From contig NZ_CP009268.1 in the NCBI RefSeq assembly GCF_000807255.1, positions 1,332,384-1,396,383 of the forward strand: 64,000 nt of DNA, given 5' to 3'. Below, piece by piece: positions 10,785-19,585 of the stretch. Source of the stretch: Clostridium pasteurianum DSM 525 = ATCC 6013. GTDB lineage: Bacteria; Bacillota; Clostridia; Clostridiales; Clostridiaceae. Within the stretch, counting starts at the first letter, position 1, and every line of letters begins with the position of its first letter. The notes under the pieces were generated by a model, which saw only the letters and a program-made list of their open reading frames with translations, was not told where the DNA came from and did no database searches. A program made the position numbers and the translations under genes.

Positions 10785-10930
10785 AATAAAACCTCCTTTA
10801 AAAACTTTTGTGAAAAGTCTTTATAAGGTAGTATGCTCTTAAAAACTTAAATTAATCTTAGAATTTTTATGTAAAATTTATTGAAAACAATTTATTAATT
10901 ACAGCATTAATGTTATAATTGAAATAAATG

Positions 10931-10961
10931 TTAGTTAATAATAATGTTTAGTATTAACTAA
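10931..10961. promoter_or_regulatory. perfect inverted repeat upstream of desulfoferrodoxin, candidate operator
   Basis: TTAGTTAATA (10931-10940) and TATTAACTAA (10952-10961) form a perfect 10-bp palindrome with an 11-base spacer. It lies just downstream of a TATAAT-like box (10914-10919) and 50 bases before the dfx ATG. That position suits a repressor operator. PerR controls similar genes in other clostridia, but this does not match the usual PerR box closely. Confidence 0.45.
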
Positions 10962-11011
10962 ATAATAATATTGAATTTACTTATTTATAATAATCATGGG
11001 AGGGATATAAA

Positions 11012-11386
11012 ATGACTGAATTAAAACAAGTATACAAATGTCCTATATGTGGAAATATCGTAGAGGTTGTTAGCAAAGCAGGTGGAACTTTAGTCTGTTG
11101 TGGAAAACCTATGGAGTTAATTACTGAAAATACTCAGGACGCAGCACTGGAAAAACATGTTCCTGTAGTTGAGCAAAAGGGTGAAGAGGTGTTTGTAAAA
11201 GTTGGAGAAGTTGAACATCCAATGATTGATACTCATTATATTCAATGGATTGAAGTAATTACTGAAAATAAACTATATAGAAAGTATCTAAAACCAGGAG
11301 ATAAACCAGAAGCAACCTTTAAAATCGATGAAGCTATAGTATCAGTAAGAGAATATTGTAATATTCACGGTCTATGGAAAAAATAG
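11012..11386 (+). CDS. dfx: desulfoferrodoxin (superoxide reductase)
   Basis: Reduces superoxide to hydrogen peroxide without forming oxygen, using electrons from rubredoxin; cytoplasmic. At 124 aa it is the two-domain (class I) form. The desulforedoxin domain binds Fe through C10, C13, C29 and C30 (CPIC...CC). The catalytic centre II ligands are all present: H49, H69, H75, H119 and C116, with the E47-K48 pair used in catalysis. RBS GGGAGGG precedes the ATG. It is monocistronic, with its own palindrome upstream and a terminator downstream. It fits oxygen defence in a strict anaerobe. Confidence 0.97.
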   Translation: MTELKQVYKCPICGNIVEVVSKAGGTLVCCGKPMELITENTQDAALEKHVPVVEQKGEEVFVKVGEVEHPMIDTHYIQWIEVITENKLYRKYLKPGDKPEATFKIDEAIVSVREYCNIHGLWKK

Positions 11387-11412
11387 ATTAAATATTAATA
11401 GTATATAATATT

Positions 11413-11455
11413 ATCCTAAATGAGGTAGAGTTTTTGCTTTATTTAGGATTTTTTA
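11413..11455 (+). terminator. intrinsic terminator after dfx
   Basis: ATCCTAAAT pairs with ATTTAGGAT and is followed by TTTTTT. Confidence 0.8.
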
Positions 11456-11610
11456 TTTAATATAAATGAATTTTAGAGTATAATAATAATCATGTAAAAA
11501 ATTTCATGCATTTAAAAATAAATAACGAATTAAATATTAAGATCTAGTTATTAGTTGTTTTATAAAATACGACTTGAGAACTTTTAGCAACCAATATGAG
11601 GTGAAAATTT

Positions 11611-12627
11611 ATGGTAGAAAATTTACAACAAAATAAAAAAGTTATATTTAGTGGAATTCAGCCTTCAGGAGAATTAACTTTAGGAAATTATTTAGGAGCT
11701 TTAAAAAATTGGGTTAAGCTTCAGCATGAATATGAATGCTATTTTTGTGTAGTAGATCTCCATGCTATAACTGTAAGACAGGAACCAAAGGATTTAAGAA
11801 GAAGAACACTGGAAGTTATGGCAATTTACATAGCAGCTGGAATAGATTCTGAGAAAAGTACAATTTTTATTCAATCCCATGTACCTCAACATACTGAATT
11901 AGCTTGGCTTTTAAATTGCTACAGTTATGTAGGCGAACTTAATAGAATGACTCAGTTCAAAGATAAATCCAGTAAGTATGGTACTAGTGTTTCAGCAGGG
12001 CTTTTAAATTACCCAGTGTTAATGGCAGCAGATATATTATTATATCAGACAGATCTTGTACCTGTAGGGATAGATCAAAAACAGCATTTAGAATTGACAA
12101 GAGATTTGGCAGAAAGATTTAATAACACTTATAGTCCCACATTTAAGATTCCAGAACCTTATATACCGAAAAAAGGTGCAAAGATAATGAGTCTTCAAGA
12201 ACCAGAAAAAAAGATGTCTAAGTCCTCTGACAACCCTAATAGTTTTATTTTAATTATGGACCCTCCTGAAATTATAAGAAAGAAAATTTCAAGAGCTGTT
12301 ACTGATAGTATAGGGATAGTAAAGTATAGTGATAATCAGCCAGGAGTTAAAAATCTTATGACTATATTAAATACATTGACAGGTAAAAGTATAGAATCTA
12401 TAGAAAAGAAATATGAAGGTCAAGGTTATGCTAAATTTAAGGAGGATGTAGCAGAAGCTATTGTAAATGAACTCAAACCTATTCAAGATAAAGTTCAAAA
12501 TATTTTAAATGATAAAACTTATCTTGAATCAATCTATAAAGCTGGAGCCAACAAGGCAAGTTACATAGCCAATAAGACTCTAAGAAAAACTCAGAAGAAG
12601 ATTGGTTTTATACCTGTATCTAAATAA
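11611..12627 (+). CDS. trpS: tryptophanyl-tRNA synthetase
   Basis: Class I aminoacyl-tRNA synthetase that charges tRNA-Trp. The 338-aa length is normal for bacterial TrpRS. The HIGH-equivalent lies in SGELTLGNYLGALKNW (residues ~19-34). GVDQ-type substrate motif appears as PVGIDQKQHLELTRD. The second signature KMSKSS is present near residue 202. It starts at the ATG preceded by TGAGGTG. It is monocistronic with a terminator behind it. I see no T-box in the short upstream region, unlike leuS in this window. Confidence 0.97.
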   Translation: MVENLQQNKKVIFSGIQPSGELTLGNYLGALKNWVKLQHEYECYFCVVDLHAITVRQEPKDLRRRTLEVMAIYIAAGIDSEKSTIFIQSHVPQHTELAWLLNCYSYVGELNRMTQFKDKSSKYGTSVSAGLLNYPVLMAADILLYQTDLVPVGIDQKQHLELTRDLAERFNNTYSPTFKIPEPYIPKKGAKIMSLQEPEKKMSKSSDNPNSFILIMDPPEIIRKKISRAVTDSIGIVKYSDNQPGVKNLMTILNTLTGKSIESIEKKYEGQGYAKFKEDVAEAIVNELKPIQDKVQNILNDKTYLESIYKAGANKASYIANKTLRKTQKKIGFIPVSK

Positions 12628-12663
12628 AAATTGATTTGCATTAAAATTAAATATAGAAATATC

Positions 12664-12716
12664 TTAAAAAAACCTTAGTATTTATCGAATTGATATATAT
12701 ATGCTAAGGTTTTTAT
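12664..12716 (+). terminator. intrinsic terminator after trpS
   Basis: AAAACCTTAG and CTAAGGTTTT form the stem across a long AT-rich loop and are followed by T residues. It may also serve the opposing histidine kinase gene. Confidence 0.7.
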
Positions 12717-12814
12717 ATTAAATAGAATAGAGATATTTTATAAGCTTTAATAATGTTAAGATTTATTTTATATAAATATATAAAATTAAATTATATTTAA
12801 ATATATAAAAAATA

Positions 12815-14467
12815 TTAAAAATAGATATCTGAAAATTCTATATCCATTTTTTCTATTTTGCCGTTTTGAGGACAATTTTTTTGGCTTGAGTCATATAAAT
12901 TGCAATTGTTTTTTATAGTATTAGGTAGTAAAATTGTAAATTCGGTTCCTTTTCCATATTCACTTTGTACGTAGATTTTTCCATTATGCAGTTCTACTAG
13001 GGATTTAACTAGAGCTAAACCTATACCGGTACCTTTATTATTTCTTGTAAGTGATTTGTCTACTTGAATAAATCTATTAAAAATAGTATCCAGCTTTTCT
13101 TTAGGTATGCCTATACCATCATCTTTTACACATATTTTTATGGAATCTTTGCCATCATAAATATTTATGTTTATAGTTCCATTAGCATCTGTAAATTTTA
13201 TAGAATTAGAAAGAAGATTTAGTATTATTCTTTCTATTTTTTCTTCATCGCAGGCAATTATTTTCTCTTCAATATCAGTATCAAAAATTATATTGATTTT
13301 TTTATCTTTTAAGTAATCTGCAACAGAAAGAGTTATATCTTCTACTATACTTACAATATCATGATTATAGAGGTTTAATTGATAAAAACCAGAATCTATT
13401 TTAGTTATATCTAAAAGATTATTTATCAGCCTTAATAATCTAAAACAGTTTTGTTTCATAATATTAGTGTATTTTTGAGAAGATTTTATATCACAAGGTT
13501 TCTTATTTAAGTATAAATTTAATACCTGCAGAGAACTTAAAAGAATATTTAAAGGTGTTCTAAGTTCGTGAGATATATTGGAAAAAAATTCAGTTTTCAA
13601 TCGATCGTATTCGATGGCCTTTTCCAATAATTTTTTATTTTCCTCTGCCTTTAAATTTAGTTCTTTAAGTTTGTTTTTCTCTGTTATGTCTCTTATAGAA
13701 GTTATAATTAAATATTTACCATTGTAAAAAAGTCTTGCAGATTTACATTCCACGTCAATTAAATTATTTTCCTTTGTTATAAATTTATATTGTGATTCTG
13801 GAAGTATTTCATCTGAACTTGTAACTTGTTCCATTTTATGAGCAAAGGAATAATGATATTCAGAAGGTAATATATCAAATATGTTTTTCCCTATAATATC
13901 TAACTGATTATTATATTTTAACATATTTACTAATGCATCAGTAGAAAAACAAAAATTATCTCCATCATGAAGGCAAATTGCATCTGGAGAAATATTTATT
14001 AATTTTTTATATAATTCTTTACCCACATCAGTTTCCGTTGAGGGAGGTTGTATTTTTGATTTATTTTCTATTGTAATAAAATTATAAATTACTGAATCAA
14101 TAGTTGTTATGTTTACGTTTAAATATATATTTAAAAAGCCATTGTTGTTACATTTTATTTTGCAATTAAATCTATTTTTACAATATTCTTTTAATTCTTT
14201 CATATACTTGTCCTCATCGGAGCTATCAATAAAGTATATTAATTTGAAAATTGATTTACCTATAACAGATTTACTATGTTTAATACCTAATATACTATAA
14301 ATTTCAGAGTTTGCATAAATGATAATATCTTTTTTAGTTATTAGAATAGGTTGAGGTAATAGGTTATAACATTCATAAACTGTTTTTATATCTTTAATTG
14401 TTGATTTTGTGGTTTGAATCTTTTTGTTAGTAATTTTACTAATGTTTGAAGTTATATATCCACACAT
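12815..14467 (-). CDS. soluble PAS-domain sensor histidine kinase, orphan
   Basis: 550 aa with no predicted membrane span, so a cytoplasmic sensor. Two PAS modules are visible: one at about residues 35-135 (LPQPILITKKDIIIYANSEIY) and one at about 155-265 ending in the typical DITEK linker. A coiled coil leads to the dimerisation/phosphoacceptor domain, with H300 in FFSNISHELRTPLN. The ATPase domain has the N box (NLLSNSIKF), G1 (DDGIGIP) and G2 (GTGIGLALV). No response regulator or other two-component partner lies next to it, so its target is unknown. In clostridia orphan kinases of this kind can phosphorylate Spo0A, which is only a possibility here. RBS GGAGAGGAG precedes the ATG. Confidence 0.9.
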   Translation of the reverse strand: MCGYITSNISKITNKKIQTTKSTIKDIKTVYECYNLLPQPILITKKDIIIYANSEIYSILGIKHSKSVIGKSIFKLIYFIDSSDEDKYMKELKEYCKNRFNCKIKCNNNGFLNIYLNVNITTIDSVIYNFITIENKSKIQPPSTETDVGKELYKKLINISPDAICLHDGDNFCFSTDALVNMLKYNNQLDIIGKNIFDILPSEYHYSFAHKMEQVTSSDEILPESQYKFITKENNLIDVECKSARLFYNGKYLIITSIRDITEKNKLKELNLKAEENKKLLEKAIEYDRLKTEFFSNISHELRTPLNILLSSLQVLNLYLNKKPCDIKSSQKYTNIMKQNCFRLLRLINNLLDITKIDSGFYQLNLYNHDIVSIVEDITLSVADYLKDKKINIIFDTDIEEKIIACDEEKIERIILNLLSNSIKFTDANGTININIYDGKDSIKICVKDDGIGIPKEKLDTIFNRFIQVDKSLTRNNKGTGIGLALVKSLVELHNGKIYVQSEYGKGTEFTILLPNTIKNNCNLYDSSQKNCPQNGKIEKMDIEFSDIYF

Positions 14468-14569
14468 AAAATCACACTCCTCTCCAATAAATACAGAGAT
14501 GTATTTATTAATATAATTGATGTTTTCTACATTTTATTTAAAAATCCTTCTAAAAATCAATATAATTTA

Positions 14570-14597
14570 AACAAAAAAAAGGTCTTTTGACCTTTTT
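14570..14597 (-). terminator. intrinsic terminator after the second HAD gene
   Basis: Read on the minus strand, AAAGGTC-AAAA-GACCTTT is followed by a run of eight T residues just beyond the stop codon. Confidence 0.85.
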
Positions 14598-14604
14598 CAT
14601 TAAG

Positions 14605-15411
14605 TTATTTATCGAATACGAATTTATTTATTACATAGGCTATACCGTTATCTTCATTGGATTTAGTAACAAAATTAGCTATTTTCTTTACATCATCGTC
14701 GGCATTGGCCATAGCAACACCTAATCCGGCATATTCAATCATGTGCTTGTCGTTGTCTGCATCACCTGCACATATAATTTCTTCTCTTTTTATTCCAAGT
14801 TTTTCACTTAGTAATTTTACTCCAGTGCCTTTATTGGATTCTTTATTTAAAAATTCTAGAAAATAAGGAGTACTTCTAAGTATAGTATATTTTTCATATA
14901 AATCCTTTGGTAAAGCTTGTATCACTCTATCTAGAATTTCTGGTTCATCAATAAACATTATTTTAACTATTATTGTGTTTTTATCAATATTATCAAAATC
15001 CACTTGGGTTAATGGAATTGAATTGAGATCAGCTTCTAGTATGCTGTATTTACTTGGCTTTGGGGTAATACATTCCTCATTGGTATGAGCATGTATATTT
15101 ACCTCTAATTTTTTGCTGAGTTTATAAAGATAATCTAAATCTTCTAAGGTCATAACTGTTTGTGCAACTATGTGATCTCCTTTAGTAGTTTTAACCATGG
15201 CACCATTAAAAGTAACGGCATACTCATCTTCACCTATTAGATCAAGTTCCTTAAGATATTTCTCAATTCCTTTGATTGGTCTGCCTGTGGCTAATACTAT
15301 TTTTATATTATTTTCACGAGCTTTTTTTAGAGCATCAAAATTTTCTTTTGATATTGTTTTATTGTCTTTTAATAATGTTCCATCCATATCCAGTGCTATA
15401 AGCTTGTACAT
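14605..15411 (-). CDS. Cof-type HAD-superfamily hydrolase
   Basis: A 268-aa HAD IIB phosphatase, paralogous to the one at 764. It has nucleophile motif DMDGTLL (D8, D10), motif II LATGRP, and the C-terminal metal site GDADNDKHMIEYAGLGVAMANA. The start was moved inward from a longer frame (ATG at 15459) to the ATG at 15411. GGAGG lies 6 bases before it and MYKLIALDMDGTLL is the standard family N-terminus. The substrate is unknown; relatives act on sugar phosphates. It is monocistronic with its own terminator. Confidence 0.92.
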   Translation of the reverse strand: MYKLIALDMDGTLLKDNKTISKENFDALKKARENNIKIVLATGRPIKGIEKYLKELDLIGEDEYAVTFNGAMVKTTKGDHIVAQTVMTLEDLDYLYKLSKKLEVNIHAHTNEECITPKPSKYSILEADLNSIPLTQVDFDNIDKNTIIVKIMFIDEPEILDRVIQALPKDLYEKYTILRSTPYFLEFLNKESNKGTGVKLLSEKLGIKREEIICAGDADNDKHMIEYAGLGVAMANADDDVKKIANFVTKSNEDNGIAYVINKFVFDK

Positions 15412-15703
15412 AATTGTCCTCCTGTTATTTATAATTTTTATCCAATGACTATCAGCCATAATACTCTTATATTATATCAAAATGGGGGATGAGATCTGTT
15501 ATTCTAAAGGATAATGATTTCTAAGTCGAAAGTACTAATATTAATAACTCTGTTTATATAAGTAATATTATAAATTTTAAAGTGATTAACATCACTGAAT
15601 ATTTATCAATAATAATATATTATAAAAACATATAATAATAAGATTAAAATACTACATATGTTCAATAATGTAAAGTATTTTGATTTGGAAATGAGGTTAT
15701 AAT

Positions 15704-16114
15704 ATGTTTTATATTAATAATTTAGAAAGACAGCATTTAGGTATAGTTGATGAAATGAATAAAATAGAGAATTATATAAAAGAAAAAGATTTTAATAAGA
15801 ATATAAAATATATAACTAAATCTATAAATCTACTTTCAGGAAAATTAAAAGTACATCTGCAGTCAGAAGATAAATTTTTATATCCCTATCTTATAAAGAA
15901 TGGAGATACAAATATGAAAAATTTGGCCAAGAAATATATAAATGATATGGGAAACATAAGTGAAAGGTTTCAAAAATATAAAGATAAATTCAATACAGAA
16001 AACAAGTTTAAAGCCTCTATAGATAAATTTGTTGTAGAGACAAATGACATATTTAAATTATTAAAAAACAGATTAAATAGTGAGGATGAAAAATTATATC
16101 CTTTAATAAAGTAG
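15704..16114 (+). CDS. hemerythrin-like four-helix protein with incomplete iron ligands
   Basis: The 136-aa all-helical protein has the hemerythrin HHE pattern: LERQH in helix 1 (H11) and VHLQSEDKFLYPYL in helix 2 (H51, E55). The fourth helix repeats the motif as NRLNSEDEKLYPLI, but R123 stands where the iron-binding histidine is expected (E127 is kept). No histidine occurs in helix 3. Only two histidines exist in the whole protein, so a canonical di-iron site seems impossible. Oxygen or NO sensing/storage is the family role; this member may be metal-poor or structural. RBS GAGG is 8 bases upstream. Confidence 0.8.
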   Translation: MFYINNLERQHLGIVDEMNKIENYIKEKDFNKNIKYITKSINLLSGKLKVHLQSEDKFLYPYLIKNGDTNMKNLAKKYINDMGNISERFQKYKDKFNTENKFKASIDKFVVETNDIFKLLKNRLNSEDEKLYPLIK

Positions 16115-16132
16115 TTTAAATCTGCGTATTTG

Positions 16133-16160
16133 TTGAAAAATTTTATATAGATGATATAAT
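16133..16160 (+). promoter_or_regulatory. sigma-A-like promoter for the prfC leader
   Basis: TTGAAA (16133-16138), a 16-base spacer and TATAAT (16155-16160). The start of transcription would fall near 16167, leaving a leader of about 215 nt before prfC. Confidence 0.65.
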
Positions 16161-16181
16161 TAAAGGGGTTTAGCTTTTTTT

Positions 16182-16207
16182 AGGTCTGTGGTTTCGCAGA
16201 CCTTTTA
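16182..16207 (+). terminator. small GC hairpin, terminator or leader attenuator
   Basis: AGGTCTG-TGGTTTCG-CAGACCT followed by TTTT. It can end the hemerythrin transcript. It also lies only about 15 nt downstream of the expected prfC transcription start, so it could attenuate prfC. Confidence 0.6.
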
Positions 16208-16270
16208 AATATTAAAATTAACAAATAACGCAGGTTACAGCGTTAAGTACTACAACAATATGAAGGAACT

Positions 16271-16386
16271 AAAGGAGGGAAGAGTTACTTAAAATAGGTA
16301 ACATTGTAAGATCTTAAAATTATCATGAGAAAATAATAGAATTTTTTCATGGATTTTATAAATTTTAAGTAACTTGAAGTTAATTG
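16271..16386 (+). promoter_or_regulatory. prfC leader: strong SD, 13-bp bridging stem, TTG start
   Basis: AAAGGAGGG (16271-16279) is a near-perfect Shine-Dalgarno but lies about 105 bases before the start codon. AGTTACTTAAAAT (16283-16295) is perfectly complementary to ATTTTAAGTAACT (16362-16374). Folding this stem places the SD about 13 nt from the TTG at 16384. No other SD is visible next to the TTG, and a TAA at 16381-16383 immediately precedes it in frame. Confidence 0.6.
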
Positions 16387-17973
16387 GCTGATTTTATAAA
16401 TGAAATAGAAAAAAGAAGAACCTTTGCTATAATATCTCACCCAGATGCGGGTAAGACAACACTTACAGAGAAGCTTCTTTTATATGGTGGAGCTATAAGA
16501 ATGGCAGGTTCTGTTAAAGCTAGAAAGGCTTCAAAACATGCAGTATCAGATTGGATGGAAATAGAAAAGCAAAGAGGTATTTCTGTAACATCTTCTGTAA
16601 TGCAGTTTAATTATGAGGGCTATTGTATAAATATATTGGATACACCAGGACACCAAGACTTTAGTGAAGATACTTATAGAACTTTAATGGCGGCAGATAG
16701 TGCAGTAATGGTAGTAGACGCCGCTAAAGGTATAGAAGCTCAGACAAGAAAGCTGTTTAATGTCTGCAGTCTTAGAGGTATACCTATATTTACCTTTATA
16801 AATAAAATGGATAGAGAAAGTAAAGATCCTTTTGAATTAATGCAGCAATTGGAAGATGAACTTGGTATAAAAACCTATCCTGTAAATTGGCCTATAGGTT
16901 CAGGAAAGAATTTTAAAGGAGTCTATGAAAGAGATAACAAGGTTATACAGGTTTTTGATGGTGGAAATCATGGTCAAACGGAAGTAGAAACCATAGAAGG
17001 AAATGTAGATGACAGTGTTTTTAGGGATTTGCTTGGTGATGATCTTCATGATAAATTAATTGAAGATATTGAACTTTTGGATATAGCTGGAGATGAGTTT
17101 GATATTGAAAAATTAAGAAAGGGTGAATTAACTCCTGTATTTTTCGGAAGCGCCCTTACAAACTTTGGAGTTAAGCCTTTCTTGGAGTCATTTTTAAAAT
17201 TAACACCGCCACCTTTGGCTAGAAATTCTGATCAAGGTGAAATAGATGTTTTCAGAAAGGATTTTTCGGCTTTTATATTTAAAATTCAGGCAAATATGAA
17301 TAAAGCACATAGAGATAGAATTGCTTTTATGAGAATATGTTCTGGAGAATTTAAAAAAGGCATGGAAGTCTTTCATGTTCAAAAGGGAAATAAAGTAAGA
17401 TTAACTCAGCCACAGCAATTTCTTGCACAGGACAGGGAAATAATTGATAAGGCCTATGCCGGAGATATTATAGGAGTATTTGATCCAGGTATATTTAACA
17501 TAGGAGATACTCTGTGTGAAAGTACAGATAAATTTAAATTTGAAGGTATACCAACTTTTGCACCAGAACATTTTGCCAGAGTAAGAACTGTAGATACCAT
17601 GAAAAGAAAACAATTTATAAAGGGAATAACTCAAATTTCTCAAGAAGGTGCTATACAGGTATTCAAAGAAGTGAATATTGGTGTAGAAGAGCTTATTGTT
17701 GGAGTAGTAGGTGTACTTCAATTTGAAGTGTTGGAGTATAGACTTAAAAATGAATACAATGTAGATATAAAGATGGATAGATTGGGCTTTAAGAGCATAA
17801 GATGGATAGAAAATGAGGATGTAGATCCTAAAAGTTTAGTTATAACTTCAGATTCAAAGTTTGTCAAAGACCTAAATGATAGAAATCTTTTGCTATTCCA
17901 GAGTGAGTGGTCCATCGGTTGGGTGCTGGAACACAATAAGGGATTGGTATTATCAGATATTTCTAAATCATAG
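16384..17973 (+). CDS. prfC: peptide chain release factor 3
   Basis: Translational GTPase that recycles RF1/RF2 from the ribosome after peptide release. Length 529 aa is standard. G1 P-loop is HPDAGKTT (residues 19-26), switch I contains EKQRGISVTSS, G3 is DTPGHQDF and G4 is NKMD. EF-Tu-like domain II and the RF3 C-terminal domain follow. The start must be the TTG at 16384, because a stop codon directly precedes it and MADFINEIEKRRTFAIISHPDAGKTT is the normal N-terminus. The unusual leader is described separately. It is monocistronic, with a strong terminator downstream. Confidence 0.97.
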   Translation: MADFINEIEKRRTFAIISHPDAGKTTLTEKLLLYGGAIRMAGSVKARKASKHAVSDWMEIEKQRGISVTSSVMQFNYEGYCINILDTPGHQDFSEDTYRTLMAADSAVMVVDAAKGIEAQTRKLFNVCSLRGIPIFTFINKMDRESKDPFELMQQLEDELGIKTYPVNWPIGSGKNFKGVYERDNKVIQVFDGGNHGQTEVETIEGNVDDSVFRDLLGDDLHDKLIEDIELLDIAGDEFDIEKLRKGELTPVFFGSALTNFGVKPFLESFLKLTPPPLARNSDQGEIDVFRKDFSAFIFKIQANMNKAHRDRIAFMRICSGEFKKGMEVFHVQKGNKVRLTQPQQFLAQDREIIDKAYAGDIIGVFDPGIFNIGDTLCESTDKFKFEGIPTFAPEHFARVRTVDTMKRKQFIKGITQISQEGAIQVFKEVNIGVEELIVGVVGVLQFEVLEYRLKNEYNVDIKMDRLGFKSIRWIENEDVDPKSLVITSDSKFVKDLNDRNLLLFQSEWSIGWVLEHNKGLVLSDISKS

Positions 17974-18058
17974 TTGATGTATTTATTTGGTTTTAGTGGA
18001 TACTATTGAGAAATTATGAAATAAGGTTTGTTGTATACTATTATCAGCTTTCAACTAA

Positions 18059-18100
18059 AAAAGTCTATCAAATCATTAACTAAAGATTTGATAGACTTTT
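18059..18100. terminator. bidirectional terminator between prfC and PAP2 gene
   Basis: A perfect 16-bp stem AAAAGTCTATCAAATC / GATTTGATAGACTTTT with A-tract and T-tract on opposite sides serves both convergent genes. Confidence 0.9.
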
Positions 18101-18106
18101 ATATTT

Positions 18107-19081
18107 TTACATATTTACAGTATCATTTTCTTTTACTACTAAGTTGTCATTTTTAAAATTGCTTTTATAATAAAATCTGCTAAAATATTTTTTTAATGGT
18201 ATTTCTAATTTTGAAAATAAGAAATCTACTAATTTTACAGTACCATAGGCTAAAAGAAGCCCTGCAATTACATCAATAAACCAGTGTATTTCTAAATACA
18301 TTGTAGAATATATTACACTAAGGCAGAAAAATCCCCAAACCCATTTAAATATCTTGTCCTTTTCCCTTAGCACAAGCAGAAACATGGCAAAGGAGATTGA
18401 GGTATGCATAGATGGAAAACAATTTATAGTCCATCCTGCTGCTTGGATTTTAGTAAAATTACGAGCTAGTCCATCAGGATGACCTAGTACGAACCATACT
18501 TCTTGAAGGTGAAACATCAAATAGAAAGGACTTATTAAAAATATTTGAAATACGTGTGCAGAACAGAGGTATTTACACATTTTTTTAAAGTCTTTTGCTA
18601 TACCAGATCTAAGTATTGGAATTATGGCAGTCATTACGAAACCATTGTTATAAACTAATCTCATAAACCAAGTGAGAGTTTCATTTTTATAAATTCTTGC
18701 AAAAGATGAATTATTAAAAGGTATCTTGCTGAATATTGGATTTAAATCTATTACTATACCTCTGGCAATCTGCCATTTTAAAATTTTGCCCCAGATTTCA
18801 TAACCATGAGTATTAATGTAAATTAAGAAAATAAAAAATGGCACACATAATATTAAGAAAGAAAGCCATTTTACATCCTTTCTAGCATCACGAAAAGCAG
18901 TAATGGCTGCAAACCAATACAGTGAAGCAACTATTTTATAATTAATACTATAGTTGCTGAAATAAATAGGTATTACAATTATAAATAATATACTGCCAAT
19001 AATTAAAGTGTAATATTCATTTAAAAAGTCTATAAATTTCGATATTACGGCCTTTGTATATAAATTTTTTATAAATTCCAT
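18107..19081 (-). CDS. PAP2-family membrane phosphatase (AUR1-like)
   Basis: 324-aa polytopic membrane protein with about six to eight spans. The PAP2 catalytic signature is present in the C-terminal half: CFPSMHTS supplies the first histidine, and IHWFIDVIAG supplies the second histidine and aspartate near residue 265. An upstream KxxxxxxR-type element is less clear. The family removes phosphate from lipid phosphates such as undecaprenyl pyrophosphate or phosphatidate. The AUR1/IPC-like subgroup has this long N-terminal membrane part. The start was set at 19081, where GGAGG lies 5 bases upstream; two upstream ATGs in the same frame overlap the SD. Substrate unknown. Confidence 0.85.
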   Translation of the reverse strand: MEFIKNLYTKAVISKFIDFLNEYYTLIIGSILFIIVIPIYFSNYSINYKIVASLYWFAAITAFRDARKDVKWLSFLILCVPFFIFLIYINTHGYEIWGKILKWQIARGIVIDLNPIFSKIPFNNSSFARIYKNETLTWFMRLVYNNGFVMTAIIPILRSGIAKDFKKMCKYLCSAHVFQIFLISPFYLMFHLQEVWFVLGHPDGLARNFTKIQAAGWTINCFPSMHTSISFAMFLLVLREKDKIFKWVWGFFCLSVIYSTMYLEIHWFIDVIAGLLLAYGTVKLVDFLFSKLEIPLKKYFSRFYYKSNFKNDNLVVKENDTVNM

Positions 19082-19215
19082 AAAATCCTCCATCAAATTA
19101 AATTATGACATAAATTATAACATAAATTTTACATAAAATTAATATGGAATTAATAGTATATATTTTCTTAATATATAGAGAATTTCCAAATATATTTTGT
19201 TTAAATAATTTTATA

Positions 19216-19244
19216 TTGACATAATTTAATTATAATCGTAAACT
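19216..19244 (+). promoter_or_regulatory. promoter for the cobalamin riboswitch/cbiM transcript
   Basis: TTGACA (19216-19221), a 17-base spacer and TAAACT (19239-19244). It is the best sigma-A match upstream of the riboswitch. Confidence 0.55.
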
Positions 19245-19330
19245 TAAGTAAATAGCTATTTTATTAAAAGTATACAAGTAAATGTAATGAAGTCAAATTT
19301 TATTTGTATCAATTGAAAATTTAATAATAA

Positions 19331-19545
19331 GATACAGGTTTAATTATTTTGTAATTAATTAAAAGGGAATCAGGTTAAAATCCTGAACGGTCCCGCCACT
19401 GTAATAGAAGAGTTTAAATACAATATATAGAGAATAAATAGTTGTACAAATTTTATTAGTACTTTATTTATCTCCATATAAACCACTGGGAAACTGGGAA
19501 GGTGTATTTAAATGATGAATCTTTAGTCAGGATACCTGCCTGTAT
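19331..19545 (+). ncRNA. cobalamin (adenosylcobalamin) riboswitch
   Basis: It has the hallmark B12-box series: AAAAGGGAATCAGGT, then CCTGAACGGTCCCGCCACTG, CCACTGGG, and the terminal AGTCAGGATACCTGCC (19526-19541). A variable stem-loop lies between. It binds adenosylcobalamin and represses downstream expression. It precedes cbiM, so cobalt uptake and probably the whole downstream cobalamin block are under B12 feedback. About 340 nt separates it from cbiM; an 8-codon ORF and a reversed R2 repeat fill this gap. No clear T-rich terminator follows, so translational or distal control is possible. Confidence 0.95.
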
Positions 19546-19585
19546 TTTTCGCCATGGTCTCTACGAGCGATAGGGAGGTGTTAAT

